Assembly: GCA_036417435.1 (NCBI GenBank) | Contig: CM070899.1 | Location: 151,728,237 to 151,792,236, forward strand | DNA from: Inia geoffrensis | Taxonomy: Eukaryota > Chordata > Mammalia > Artiodactyla > Iniidae | Length of the DNA stretch: 64,000 nt | Direction: 5' to 3' | Shown: one piece after another, positions 1 through 10,792 of the stretch | How positions within the stretch are numbered: the first letter of the stretch is position 1 | Layout: every line of letters begins with the position of its first letter | Notes under the pieces: generated by a model | Database searches by the model: none | What the model saw: only the letters and a program-made list of their open reading frames with translations | What the model was told of the DNA's origin: nothing | Program-made: the position numbers and the translations under genes

Positions 1-3000
1 TCTGCAAACAGTGACAGTTTTACTTCTTCTTTTCCAATTTGGATTCCTTTTATTTCTTTTTCTTCTCTGATTGCTGTGGCTAAAACTTCCAAAACTATGT
101 TGAATAATAATAGTGAGAGTGGGCAACCTTGTCTTGTTCCTGACCTTAGTGAAAATGGTTTCAGTTTTTCACCATTGAGAATGATGTTGGCTGTGGGTTT
201 GTCATATATGGCCTTTATTATGTTGAGGTCAGTTCCCTCTGTGCCTACTTTCTGGACAGTTTTTATCATAAATGGGTGTTGAATTTTGTCAATAGCTTTT
301 TCTGCATCTGTTGAGATTATCATATGATTTTTATCCTTCAGTTTATTAATATGGTGTATCACATTGATTGATTTGTGTATATTGAAGAATCCTTGCATTC
401 CTGGGATGAAGCCCACTTGATCATGGTGTATGATCCTTTTAATGTGCTGCTGGATTCTGTTTGCTAGTATTTTGTTGAGGATTTTTGCATCTGTGTTCAC
501 CAGTGATATTGACCTGTAGTTTTCTTTTTTTGTGACATCTTTGTCTGGTTTTGGTATCAGGGTGATGGTGGCCTCGTAGAATGAGTTTGGGAGTGCTCCT
601 CCCTTTGCTATACTTTGGAAGAGTTTTAGAAGGATAGGTGTTAGTTCTTCTCTAAATGTTTGATAGAATTCACCTGTGAATCCATCAGGTCCTGCACTTT
701 TGTTTGTTGGAAGATTTTTAATCACAGTCTCAATTTCAGTGCTTGTGATTCGTCTGTTTATATTTTCTATTTCTTCCTGGTTCACCTTTGGAAGGTTGTG
801 CTTTTCTAAGAATCTGTCCATTTCTTCCAGGTTGTCCATTTTATTGGCATATAGTTGCTTGTAGTAATCTTTCATGATCCTTTGTATTTCTGCAGCATCA
901 GTTGTTATTTCTCCTTTTTCATTTTTAATTCTGTTGATTTGAGTCTTCTCCCTTTTTTTCTTGATGAGTCTGGCTAATGGTTTATCAGTTTTGTTTATCT
1001 TCTCAAAGAACCAGCTTTTACTTTCATTGATCTTTGCTGTCATTTCCTTTATTTCTTTTTCCTTTATTTCTGATCTGATCTTTATGATTTCTTTCCTTTT
1101 GCTAACTTTGGGGTTTTTTTGTTCTTCTTTCTCTAATTGCTTTAGGTGTAAGGTTAGGTTGTTTATTTGAGATTTTTCTTGTTTCTTGAGGTAGGATTGT
1201 ATTGCTGTAAACTTCCCTCTTACAGCTGCTTTTGCTGCATCCCATAGGTTTTGGGTTGTCATGTTTCCATTGTCATTTGTTTCTAGGTATTTTTTGATTT
1301 CCTCTGATTTCTTCAGTGATTTCTTGGTTATTTAGTATTGTTTAGCCTCCATGTGTTTGTATTTTTTACAGTTTTTTTCCTATAATTGATATCTAGTCTC
1401 ATAGTGTTGTGGTCAGAAAAGATGCTTGATAGATATGATTTCAGTTTTCTTAAATATACCAAGACTTGATTTGTGACCTAAGATATGATCTATCCTAGAG
1501 AAAGTTCCATGAGCACTTGATAAGAAAGTGTATTCTGTTGTTTTTGGATGGAATGTCCCATAAATATCAATTAAGTCCATCTTGTTTAATGTATCATTTA
1601 AAGCTTGTGTTTCCTTATTTATTTTCATTTTGACTGATGTGTCCATTGGTGAAAGTGGGGTGTTAAAGTCCCCTACTATTTTTGTGTTACTGTCAATTTC
1701 CCCATTTATGGCTGTTGGATTTGCCTTATGTATTGAGGTGCTCCTATGTTGGGTGCATAAATATTTACAATTGTTATATCTTCTTCTTGGATTGATCCCT
1801 TGATCATTATGTAGTGTCCTTCTTTGTCTCTTGTAATAGTCTTTATTTTAGAGTCTGTTTTGTCTAATATGAGAATTGCCACTCCAGCTTTCTTTTGATT
1901 TCCATTTGCATGGAATATCTTTTTCCATCCCCTCACTTTCAGCCTGTATGTGTCCTTGGGTCTGATGTGGGTCTCTTGTAGACAGCATATGTACAGGTCT
2001 TGTTTTTGTATCCATTCAGCCAGTCTATGTTTTTTGGTTGGAGCATTTAATCCACTTACATTTAAGGTAATTATTGATATGTATGTTCCTATTACCATTT
2101 TCTCAATTGTTTTGGGTTTGTTATTGTAGGTCTTTTCCTTCTCTTGTGTTTCCTGCCTAGAGAAGTTCCTTTAGCATTTGTTTTAAAGCTGGTTTGGTGG
2201 TGCTGAATTCTCTTAGCTTTTGCTTGTCCGTAAAGGCTTTTTTTTGGGTTCGCAGGCCTGTCACTGTTGTGGCCTCTCCCGTTGCGGAGCACAGGCTCCG
2301 GATGCGCAGGCTCAGCGGCCATGGATCATGGGCCCAGCCGCTCCACGGCATGTGGGATCTTCCCGGACTGGGGCACGAACCCATGTCCCCTGCATCAGCA
2401 GGTGGACTCTCAACCACTGCGCCACCAGGGAAGCCCAGTGTAAAGGTTTTAATTTCTCTGTCGAATCTGAATGAGATCCTTGCTGGGTAGAGTAATCTTG
2501 GTTGTAGGTTTTTCTCCTTCATCACTTCAAATATGTCCGGCCAGTCCCTTCTGGCTTGCAGAGTTTCTGCTGAAAGATCAGCTGTTAACTTTATGGAGAT
2601 TCCCTTCTGTTATTTGTTGCTTTTCCCTTGCTGCTTTTAATATTTTTTCTTTGTATTTAATTTTTGATAGTTTGATTAATATGTGTCTTGGCATGTTTCT
2701 CCTTGGATTTATCCTGTATGGGACTCTCTGCGCTTCCTGGACTTGATTGACTCTTTCCTTTCCCATATTAGGGACGTTTTCAACTATAATGTCTTCAAAT
2801 ATTTTCTCAGACCCTTTCTTTTTCTCTTCTTCTTCTGGGACCCCTATAATTCTAATGTTGGTGTGTTTAATGTTGTCCCAGAGGTCTCTGAGACTGTCCT
2901 CAATTCTTTTTTCTTTATTCTGCTCTGCAGTAGTTATTTCCACTATTTTATCTTCCAGGTCACTTATCCGTTCTTCTGCCTCAGTTATTCTGCTACTGAT

Positions 3001-3990
3001 TCCTTCTAGAGAATTTTTTATTTCATTTTTTGTGTTGTTCATCATTGTTTGTTTGCTCTTTAGTTCTTTTAGGTCCTTGTTAAATGTTTCTTGTATTTTC
3101 TCCATTCTATTTCCAAGATTTTGGATCATCTTTACTATCATGACTCTGAATTCTTTTTCAGGTAAATTGCCTATTTCCTCTTCGTTTGTTTGGTCTGGTG
3201 GGTTTTTACCTTGCTCCTTCGTCTGCTGCATATTTCTCTGTCTTCTCATTTTGCTTAACTTACTGTGTTTAGGGTCTCCTTTTCGCAGGTTGCACGTTCG
3301 TAGTTCCTGTTGTTTTTGGTGTCTGCCCCCAGTGGGTAAGGTTGGTTCAGTGGGTTATGTAGGCTTCCTGGTGGAGGGGACTGGTGCCTGTGTTCTGGTG
3401 GATGAGGTTGGATCTTGTCCTTCTGGTGAGCAGGACCATGTCCAGTGTTGTGTTTGGGGGTATCTGTGAACTTAGTATGATTTTAGGCAGCCTCTCTGCT
3501 AATGGGTGGGGTTGTGTTCCTGTCTTGCTAGTTGTTTGGCATGGGGTATCCAGCACTGGAGCTTGCTAGTCGTTCAGTGGATCTGGTGTTAGTGTTGAGA
3601 TGAAGTTCTCTGGGAGAGCTCTCACCGATTGATATTACATGGGGCCAGGAGGTCTCTGGTGGTCTAGTGTCCCGAACTCGGCTCTCCCACCTCAGAGGCT
3701 CCGGCCTGGTAGCCGGCCAGAGCACCAAGACCCTTTCCGCCACATGGCCAGGTACGTGGGGAGTTTTTTGCCTTTTGGGAAGTCTGAGGTCTTGTGCCAG
3801 CATTCAGTAGGTGTTCTGTAGGAGTTGTTCCACATGTAGATGTACTTTTGATGTGTTTGTGGGGATGAAGGTGATCTCCATGTCTTACTCCTCCACCAAC
3901 TTGAAGGTCCTCTCTGATCCATGTCTGAAGCTTCCAGTTCTGAAGCTTTGACAGGATTTCCTCCCCTCCATTCACAGCCACGTTTCTCTG
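1..3990 (-). mobile_element. LINE-1, antisense, 5' part (5' region, ORF1, start of ORF2)
   Basis: Read on the minus strand this is the 5' part of an L1 retrotransposon that continues beyond position 1. The 5' untranslated region covers roughly 3990-3250. ORF1 starts at 3249 and its coiled-coil part is open to 2578 (223 codons). Its C-terminal part continues in another frame to about 2440, is split by a SINE at 2239-2437, and ends at 2157. ORF2 starts at 2098 with an apurinic endonuclease N-terminus open for 130 codons (including 'ICCLQETHIRPKDTY'), and then shows frame breaks. ORF1p would be the RNA-binding chaperone and ORF2p the endonuclease and reverse transcriptase. With breaks in both frames and a SINE inside ORF1, this copy cannot be active. 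Confidence 0.93.
2239..2437 (-). mobile_element. CHR-2-type SINE inside L1 ORF1
   Basis: Poly-T comes first on the plus strand and 'GCCACCAGGGAAGCCCA' ends the element, so it lies on the minus strand. Imperfect target duplications (TGTCCGTAAAGGCTTT and GTGTAAAGGTTTT) flank it. It interrupts the C-terminal part of L1 ORF1, so it is younger than that L1. Confidence 0.92.
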
Positions 3991-4289
3991 CTAGCCTGCT
4001 GTTGGCAGGAGCCAGTTCCTCACAAGCTGGTGGACTGAGGAGGTCACTTCCTCACTGCTTATTGGCTGGAAGTCTCAATCAATTCTTTGCCATTTGAGTC
4101 TTTCCATAAGGTACCTTACACATGGCAGGTGGCTTCCGTGTATATATGTCTCTGCAGATTCTCTCCCTGGTAGGCTGCTCTCATACCAGCGTTCACTGCC
4201 GGTCATGGAACTTCCAGAAGCTGAGGAGGCATGCTCCGAGGTTAATTATTTTTTATTGTTGTTTGTTTTCAGCTTTAATGAGGTATAAT
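3991..4289. other. Unassigned non-coding stretch beside the L1
   Basis: This stretch joins the 5' end of the L1 to the next SINE. It looks like old interspersed repeat (phrases such as TTATTGGCTGGAAGTCTCAA), but I cannot name the family. I see no exon or regulatory signal. Confidence 0.4.
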
Positions 4290-4565
4290 TTTTTTAATAC
4301 AAATTTATTTATTTTTGGTTGCCTTGGGCCTTCGTTGCAGTGCGCGGGCTTCTCATTGTGGTGGCTTCTCTTGTTGCGGAGCTCGGGCTCTAGGCGTGTG
4401 GGCCTCAGTAATTGTGGCTTATGGGCTCTAGAGTGCAGGCTCAGTAGTTGTGGCACACAGGCTTCGTTGCTCCATGGCATGCGGGATCTTCCCGGACCAG
4501 GGCTCGAACCCGTGTCCCCTGCATTGGCAGGTGGATTCTTAACCACTGTGCCACCAGGGAAGTCC
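4290..4565 (-). mobile_element. CHR-1-type SINE
   Basis: This is the longer tRNA-derived SINE form with the 'AGTAGTTGTGGC' body repeats, in antisense, ending GCCACCAGGGAAGTCC on the plus strand. The divergent body suggests an older copy than the CHR-2 elements nearby. Confidence 0.9.
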
Positions 4566-4701
4566 ATAAATTATTAAATAGTTATTCTGAGTCATCCAGC
4601 AGTCCCTGGTAAGTCTGGTTAGCATATTGTCCTTCCTGTGCCCGATCAACCCTTGACACAGTGATAAAACTGAATGGCTGATTTAAAATAACTCGTAGTA
4701 C

Positions 4702-4902
4702 TTTTTTTTTTCTTTTTTTTTTTTTTTTTGTGGTACGCGGGCCTCTCACTGTTGTGGCCTCTCCCGTTGCGGAGCACAGGCTCCAGGCGTGCAGGCTCAG
4801 CAGCCATGGCTCACGGGCCCAGCCGCTCCGCGGCATGTGGGATCTTCCCGGACCGGGGCATTGGCAGGCGGACTCTCAACCACTGCGCCACCAAGGAAGC
4901 CC
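4702..4902 (-). mobile_element. CHR-2-type SINE with internal deletion
   Basis: Antisense copy flanked by CGTAGTA and CGTAGTG. The B-box side is shortened: the text between GGGGCA and TTGGCAGGCGGACTC seen in other copies is missing. Confidence 0.9.
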
Positions 4903-5139
4903 CGTAGTGCTATTTTTAAACAAAACAATTATTTTGTTTCTTGGTTGGATCTTTCAAAGGTTTGTTCATTGATCATTTTTTTATTAAAGTACCCTCCCTT
5001 AGATTTGTGAATTCTAACTTTTTTTTGTTTTCCAAGACATTTCATTCCCTGCTTGTAATATTATTTCCCTCTTCCTCTTTTCCTTGAGACATTACATAGG
5101 ATGGCCACACAGGGTTTGTCTGACGCAGTGATATTTGAT

Positions 5140-5420
5140 GTTTGACACCTAAATGAGCCAGGCATGTGAAGAATACCTGGGAGGAGGGTATTTTAGGCTG
5201 AGAGAACATAAAGCACCAAGGCACTGAGCAGCAGCAAGTTTAGGAAGAGTGAGCAGCAGAGTAGGCCAGGGGAAGAGTGGTCTGGGAGGAGGTAAGAGGG
5301 GGAGGCACCGCTAAGCCTTGAGAGCCCGGAGGCCATGGTGAGGAAATGGACTTTGTTCTAGGGGCTCAAGGTCACATCCCTAGTGAATGGAAGAGCCAGA
5401 ATTCAAGCACCTTGTCAGCC
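5140..5420 (-). mobile_element. Old L2 and MIR fragments
   Basis: The phrases 'GGAGGCCATGGTGAGGAAATGGACTTTGTTC' and 'AAGGTCACATCCCTAG' resemble antisense L2 and the antisense MIR core. The match is by recognition only and is diverged. Confidence 0.5.
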
Positions 5421-5691
5421 TCCAAAACCACATCTCTCACCTTCCTGCCAGCATGATACCGACTACACAGCCTTGTTGTGAGGGCCACCTGAGTGGACTT
5501 GGAAAGCCCCCAACCCATGCCTTGCACAACACAGACATGCGAGCAGTGTGCCCTTTCTCCTGGTTTTCCTATGTAGGTTCAGTCCTGTTGTGTGGTCACT
5601 ATGATTTGTCACTTTCAAGTATTCCTCTTTATTCCTAGGTATTGTTTTTGCCTCCTAGTTCACTTGAATATAAATACAACCATACCCGCTT

Positions 5692-5904
5692 TCTTTTTTT
5701 TTTTTTCTTTTTGCAGTAAGCGGGCCTCTCACTGCTGTGGCCTCTCCTGCTGTGGAGCACAGGCTCCTGATGCACAGGCTCAGCAGCCATGGCTCACGGG
5801 CCCAGCCGCTCCGCGGCGTGTGGGATCTTCCCGGACTGGGGCACGAACCCGTGTCCTCTGCAGCTGCAGGCGGACCCTCAACCACTGTGCCATCAGGGAA
5901 GCCC
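5692..5904 (-). mobile_element. CHR-2-type SINE
   Basis: Antisense copy with poly-T at 5692 and GCCATCAGGGAAGCCCC at the far end. Flanks CATACCCGCTTTCT and CATACCCACCTTCT form the target duplication. Confidence 0.92.
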
Positions 5905-6059
5905 CATACCCACCTTCTATTGATTCTATTGACTGATATGTCTTTACTCGTATTTTTAGCCTTTTGGTATCATCTTGGCCCTAGGTCCTTGGTCCTAGCC
6001 CCTGGCTTTTAATGTTACTCCAAATTTGTATCTAGCGCAGACCTTACCCATAACCTCCA

Positions 6060-7180
6060 GGTTTGACTGTCCTACTGCCTACACCACTTTTCTTAGATGC
6101 CCAGGCTGCATCTCACAGTCAATAATCAAAACCGAACTCTTGGTCTCTCCCTTCCTCTAGTCAACCTATTCTCACCGCACCTCCCCAGCATCTCCATCTC
6201 TGTAAATGCCACTGCAGTGCCTAGTTCCTGATGCCGAGTCACTCCCAGCTCTTCCTTTTCTGTCAGTCCCCATAGTCAGCCTGTCAGCAGGCCCTGTTGG
6301 TTCAGCCTTCAAAATGTGACCCATATCCCCAGCTCCTTTGTCTCTGTTGCCATCTGTGTTGTCCCGTCGCCCTCACTGCTCACCTGGCCACCAGAGTGGC
6401 CTCCAAAGTGATCTCTGCTTCCCCTTTGCTCCCCTACAATCCATTTTCCACACAACAGTTAGAAAAAAGTTTATAAAATACCAGACAATCCTTATACTTA
6501 GAACCTGCCAGTGATTTCTTACTCCGTTCAGGATAAAATCCAAGTTCCTGACCATGATGCATAAGGCCCTGCAGCTAATCTGGCCCCTGCCTTCCTCTCC
6601 AGCCTCATGGGGGAGGCCCCGTCCCTTGGTCGGCCATACCTCAGTAACACTGCCTCCTTTCTGTTCCTTGAACAGGCTGCCCACCTGCCCTGCGAGACTT
6701 ATGGCCTTGGACTTACAATTTCCTTTGCTTAGAGTACACTTTCCTCAGCCCTTCCTTGTAGGCCTCTTCTCATCCTTCCTGTCTTAGTTCAGCTGTCATT
6801 TCAGAGGGCCCTGCCCCGCCTTCTTGTAGAAGTGGGATGCCCTGATCCCACCCCTTAGTCACCCTCTGTTGTATCACTTGTTTATTTCCCACGAAATGCT
6901 ATCACCACAGGTAGTTAATATATTCCTTTTGCTTATCATCTGACTCCACCCCAGGATGTAAGCTCCATAAGGATATGTGTGGACTTTGTTCTCTTTATTT
7001 GCTACCATTTCCCCATTGCCTCATACACAGCAGTTACTTCATAACTACTTGGGTTTTGTGGCTCAGCTGAACATGGAGCAGGGTGCACAGAAGAGGTGGC
7101 CCCAGTGTCAACAGTGGGGATGACGTAGGCATTGATTCTGAATGAATGAATGAATGAATGAGTGAATGAGAGTAAGTGAA
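6060..7180 (+). mobile_element. L2 LINE 3' part
   Basis: Typical L2 3' phrases appear in order: 'AAGGCCCTGCAGCTAATCTGGCCCC', then 'GATGTAAGCTCCATAAGG', then a (TGAA)n tail at 7139-7170. The tail is interrupted at 7051-7142 by a GDPGP1-like fragment, described separately. Confidence 0.75.
7051..7142 (+). pseudogene. Short GDPGP1-like coding fragment
   Basis: This segment starts with 21 bases identical to GDPGP1 11068-11088 and is about 80% identical over the first 55 bases. Weaker similarity runs to about 11158, with small indels. It lies in the same orientation about 4 kb upstream of the gene. It translates in the matching frame to GFVAQLNMEQGAQKRWPQ, where GDPGP1 has [18 protein letters not shown]. 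It has no start codon or splice sites and sits between the body and the (TGAA)n tail of an L2. It is too short to be a gene and looks like a templated insertion or local copying event. Confidence 0.7.
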
Positions 7181-7274
7181 TACTTAGATTTAGCTCATCA
7201 AATTGTTGAATTTCTTAAATCTATTTTGAGACTCACTTAAATTTTTTCAAGTTGTGGTAAAATATACATAACAT

Positions 7275-7478
7275 GGGGCTTCCCAGGTGGCGCAGTGGTT
7301 GAGAGTCCGCCTGCCGAGCAGGGGACTCGGGTTCGTGCCCCGGTCTGAGAGGATCCCACGTGCCGCGGAGCGGCTGGGCCCATGAGCCATGGCCGCTGAG
7401 CCTGCGCGTCTGGAGCCTGTGCCCCGCAATGGGAGAGGCCACAACAGTGAGAGGCCTGCGTACCACAAAGAAAAAAAT
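7275..7478 (+). mobile_element. CHR-2-type SINE
   Basis: Sense copy starting GGGGCTTCCCAGGTGGCGC. Flanks AAAATATACATAACAT and AAAAATAACATAACAT show it inserted into L1 3'UTR-like sequence. Confidence 0.93.
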
Positions 7479-7540
7479 AACATAACATGAAATTTACCAT
7501 CTTGATATCTTAAAAGTTGTAATTAAAAAACATGTAGCAG

Positions 7541-7750
7541 GGGCTTCCCTGGTGGCACAGTGGTTGAGAGTCCGCCTGCCGATGCAGGGGACACGGGTTC
7601 GTGCCCCGGTCTGGGAAGATCCCACATGCCGCGGAGCGGCGGGGCCCATGAGCCATGGCTGCTGCCTGCGCGTCCGGAGCCTGTGCTCTGCAACAGGAGA
7701 GGCCACAACAGTGAGAGGCCCGCGTACCGCAAAAAAAAACCAAAAAACAA
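7541..7750 (+). mobile_element. CHR-2-type SINE
   Basis: Sense copy with head GGGGCTTCCCTGGTGGC and A-rich tail. It is flanked by AAAAAACATGTAGCAG and a near copy, AAAACACGTAACAG. It is the first of three SINEs placed at the same target. Confidence 0.93.
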
Positions 7751-7768
7751 GAAAAAAAACACGTAACA

Positions 7769-8058
7769 GGGCTTCCCTGGTGGCGCAGTGGTTTAGAATC
7801 TGACTGCCAATGCAGGGGACACGGGTTCGAGCCCTGGTCTGGGAAGGTCCCACATGCCGCAGAGCAACTAGGCCCATGAGCCACAACTACTGAGCCTGTG
7901 CGTCTGGAGCCTGTGCTCCGCAAGAAGAGAGGCTGCGACAGTGAGGCCCACGCACCGCGATGAAGAGTGGCCCCCACTGGCCGCAACCAGAGAAAGCCCT
8001 CGCACAGAAAACGAAGACCCAACACAGCCAAAAATAAATTAATTAATTAAAAAAAAAT
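7769..8058 (+). mobile_element. CHR-1-type SINE
   Basis: Sense copy of the longer, more diverged form ending in AAAATAAATTAATTAATTAA. It sits directly behind the preceding SINE, with the same target-like sequence on each side. Confidence 0.92.
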
Positions 8059-8130
8059 TCCTCCGTAAAAATACCACTAAGCTTTAAAAAAATAAAAATA
8101 AAATAAAATAAATAAAAAACGCGTAGCATA

Positions 8131-8475
8131 GGGACTTCCCTGGTGGTTCAGTGGTTAAGAATCTACCTGCCAATGCGGGGGACACGGGTTTGAGCCCTGG
8201 TCTGGGAAGATCCCACATGCCGCGGAGCAGCTAAGCCCATGCGCCACAACTACTGAGCCTGTGATCTAGAGCCCGTGAGCCACAACTACTGAAGCCTGTG
8301 TGCCACAACTACTGAAGCCCGCTCACCAAGAGTCCATGCTCATCAACAAGCAGTGAGAAGCCCGCGCACCACAACGAAGAGTAGACCCCGCCCACCGCAA
8401 CTAGAGAAAGCCTGTGGGCACCAACAAAGACCCAACGCAGCCAAATATAAATAAATAAATTTATTTATTTATTTT
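8131..8475 (+). mobile_element. CHR-1-type SINE
   Basis: Sense copy GGGACTTCCCTGGTGGTTC with the repeated 'CCACAACTACTGAAGCC' body and a long A/T-rich tail. It is preceded by AAAAAACGCGTAGCATA and followed by AAAAAATATATGGCAG. Confidence 0.92.
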
Positions 8476-8489
8476 AAAAAATATATGGC

Positions 8490-9545
8490 AGCCTTCAAAA
8501 GTTAAAAAAAAATGTAGCATAAAATTTAACATCTCAACCATTTCTGAGTGTATAGTTCAGTAGTGTTAAATATATTCACATTGTTTGGTAGCCAATCTCC
8601 AGACCTCTTTCCTTCTTGCAAAACTGAAACTCTATAGCCATTAAACAACAAACAATTCCTCATTTTCTCCTCCCACCAGGCCTTGAGAACCACCATTCTA
8701 CTTTCTGTCTCTATGAATTTGAGCACTTTAGGTCCCTTATATAAGTGGACTCATACAATATTTGTCCTTTGGTGACTGGCTTATTTCACTTAGCATAACG
8801 TCCTGAAGGTCCATCCGTGTTGTAACATATGTCAGCATTTCGTGCTTTTTAAGGCTGAATACCATTACATTGTCTGTATATACTGCATCTTGTTTATCCA
8901 TTTATCTATCGATGGATACTTAAGTTGCTTCCACCTTTTGGCTATTGTGAATAATGTTGCTATGAAAATGGGTGTACAGATATCTCTTTTTGAGACCCTG
9001 CTTTTGGTTCTTTTGGATATATACCCAGAAGTGGGATTGCTGGATCATATAGTAATTCTATTTTTAATTTTTTGAGGAGCTGCTGTACTGTTTTCCATAG
9101 CAGCTGCATCACTTTACATTCTCACCAGCAGTGCACAAGGGTTCCAATTTCTCCATATCCTTGCCAACACGTTATTTTCTGTTTTTGATAGTAGCCATCC
9201 TAAAGGATGTAAAGTGGTATCTTACTGTGATTTTGATTTGCATTTCCCTAATTAGTGATGTTGAGCATCTTTTCATGTGCTTGTTGGACATTTGTGTATC
9301 TTTGGAGAAATGTCTTAGGCTCACTTTCAGTAGAATAATTAAAGATTTTATGTTTTATTGGCAATATTATGCTTAGCTCGAGTTTAAAACATTTTTTTTT
9401 ATTGTGGTAAAAAACGCATAAGATTTACCACCTTAACCACTTCTAAGTGTGCAATTCAGTAGTGTTAAGTATATTCCCATCATTGTGCCACTGGTCTCTA
9501 GAACTTTTTCATCTTACAAAACTGAAACTCTATACTCATTAAACT
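8490..9545 (-). mobile_element. Old L1 3' end, antisense
   Basis: Antisense L1 ORF2 end and 3'UTR. Phrases such as ATATACCCAGAAGTGGGATTG and CATTTCCCTAATTAGTGATG are reverse complements of the ORF2 C-terminal region. At 9395-9545 a second copy of the 3'UTR module (GGTAAAAAACGCATAAGATTTACC) follows, so at least two fragments are present. Confidence 0.8.
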
Positions 9546-9949
9546 CAGCTTGACTTTTTTTTTTTTTTTCAGCTTGACTTTTAATATGTTGTTTTGTATG
9601 CTCTTTGTTTTTTCTGTTTTACTAATATGAAGTTTCTGGACCAGCAGAGCTGAGGGTACCCAAACCTGTACTGAGGCAACTCTACTGAGGTAAGCTTCAT
9701 TCTGAAGTCCCATCTGGGCCAAGAGCAGGTCATCTCCCTGACATTTCTGGGTCCACAGTGCTCCAGGGGCCCAGTGGGAGATGAAGACAGGCACGTTTAT
9801 TTCTGCCTTAAAGGATTGGCCTAGGGCACTTATGATGGGCCATCCTCACCCAAATGGTTCTATGCGTGGCCATTTGGAATCACTACACAACAGTGGAAAA
9901 GCTGTTCCCACAAAGGAATGATCAGCTTTGAAACCTTGGCCATTCTCAT
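9546..9949. other. Intergenic sequence, nothing recognised
   Basis: After a poly-T run there is no exon with splice sites and no repeat I can name. A 98-codon minus-strand open frame here shows no family signature. Confidence 0.4.
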
Positions 9950-10440
9950 GCACTGGAACACTGGTGCGGTTTTCTGGAGGGCAGTTTGACAGACTATCAA
10001 AAGCCTGAGCCATGAGCCTACTCTGATCAGTGGTCTACTAAGATTTTATTTTAAAAGAAGATAGAAACATCTGCAAAGATAGATACACAGGATGTTCATC
10101 ACAACATTGTATATAACAGTATGAAATTGGCAGCAACCTAAATGTACAACAGTTAAAGATTTGTTAAATTAAGATCCGGGACTTCCCTGTGGTCCAGTGG
10201 TTAAGACTCCGCACTCCCAATGCAGGGGGCACGGGTTTGATCCCTGGTCGGGGAACTAAGATCCCACATGCCACATGGCACAGGCAAAAAACAAAAGTCA
10301 AGATCCATCTACATATGAAAATGAGGCTAAATGTAAATTGTGATTTTTCCCTGGGCACTGGAATAAGGGTTGTAATTTATCTTTATTTTTTTAATCCATT
10401 AAGAAAGTTTACTCAATATATATAAATTTTAGAAAGAGAA
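9950..10440 (+). mobile_element. Old L1 ORF2 end, sense
   Basis: Phrases such as CAGGATGTTCATCACAACATTG and GCAGCAACCTAAATGTACAAC match the end of L1 ORF2 in sense. A short SINE at 10178-10297 splits it. Confidence 0.7.
10178..10297 (+). mobile_element. Short tRNA-derived SINE
   Basis: Sense copy of the short form (GTCCAGTGGTTAAGACTC ... GGTTTGATCCCTGGTC). Flanking AAGATCC repeats are the target duplication. Confidence 0.88.
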
Positions 10441-10595
10441 AGAATTTGATTTATATTTTTAATTCAGTAAAAATGTATGCTAATCTGCAGGTGATAATTA
10501 TGAGTGATTTCTGTGTTTTCAAAATATTTTACCAGAGGCATATATTACTTTTGTAATCAGAGCAAAAAGTAAAGGTTATTTGAAAATAAAAATAG

Positions 10596-10732
10596 GAGAG
10601 TTCCCTGGTGGCCTAGTGGCTAGAATTTGGGGCTTTCACTGCCGTGGCCCAGGTTCAGCCCCTGGTCAGGGAACTGATATCCCGCCAGCTGCGTGGCACG
10701 GCCAAATAAATAAATAAATAATAAAAATAAAA
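10596..10732 (+). mobile_element. Short tRNA-derived SINE
   Basis: Sense copy (GTTCCCTGGTGGCCTAGTGG) of the short form that ends in CGTGGCACGGCCAAATAAATA. It lies about 60 bases upstream of the GDPGP1 coding exon. Confidence 0.88.
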
Positions 10733-10792
10733 TCTTTGGAAATGGGATAGCGTCATGTATTTTTCACCTTATGATTGTTTCAGGTCAGCCCC

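Noticed and set aside
2747..3469. 240-codon plus-strand open frame
   Set aside because: It is the antisense shadow of L1 ORF1 and the L1 5'UTR.
7048..7180. GDPGP1-like fragment as an extra upstream GDPGP1 exon
   Set aside because: It duplicates an internal part of the coding exon, has no splice sites around it, and would repeat residues already present in the gene.
7541..7620. tRNA-like A box and B box sequences
   Set aside because: These are internal Pol III promoters of tRNA-derived SINEs. No cloverleaf with intact acceptor stem or anticodon arm was seen, so no tRNA gene is called.
7494..8031. Long cysteine- and arginine-rich open frames
   Set aside because: These are antisense readings of CHR SINEs. 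The same peptide text recurs at every SINE in the window.
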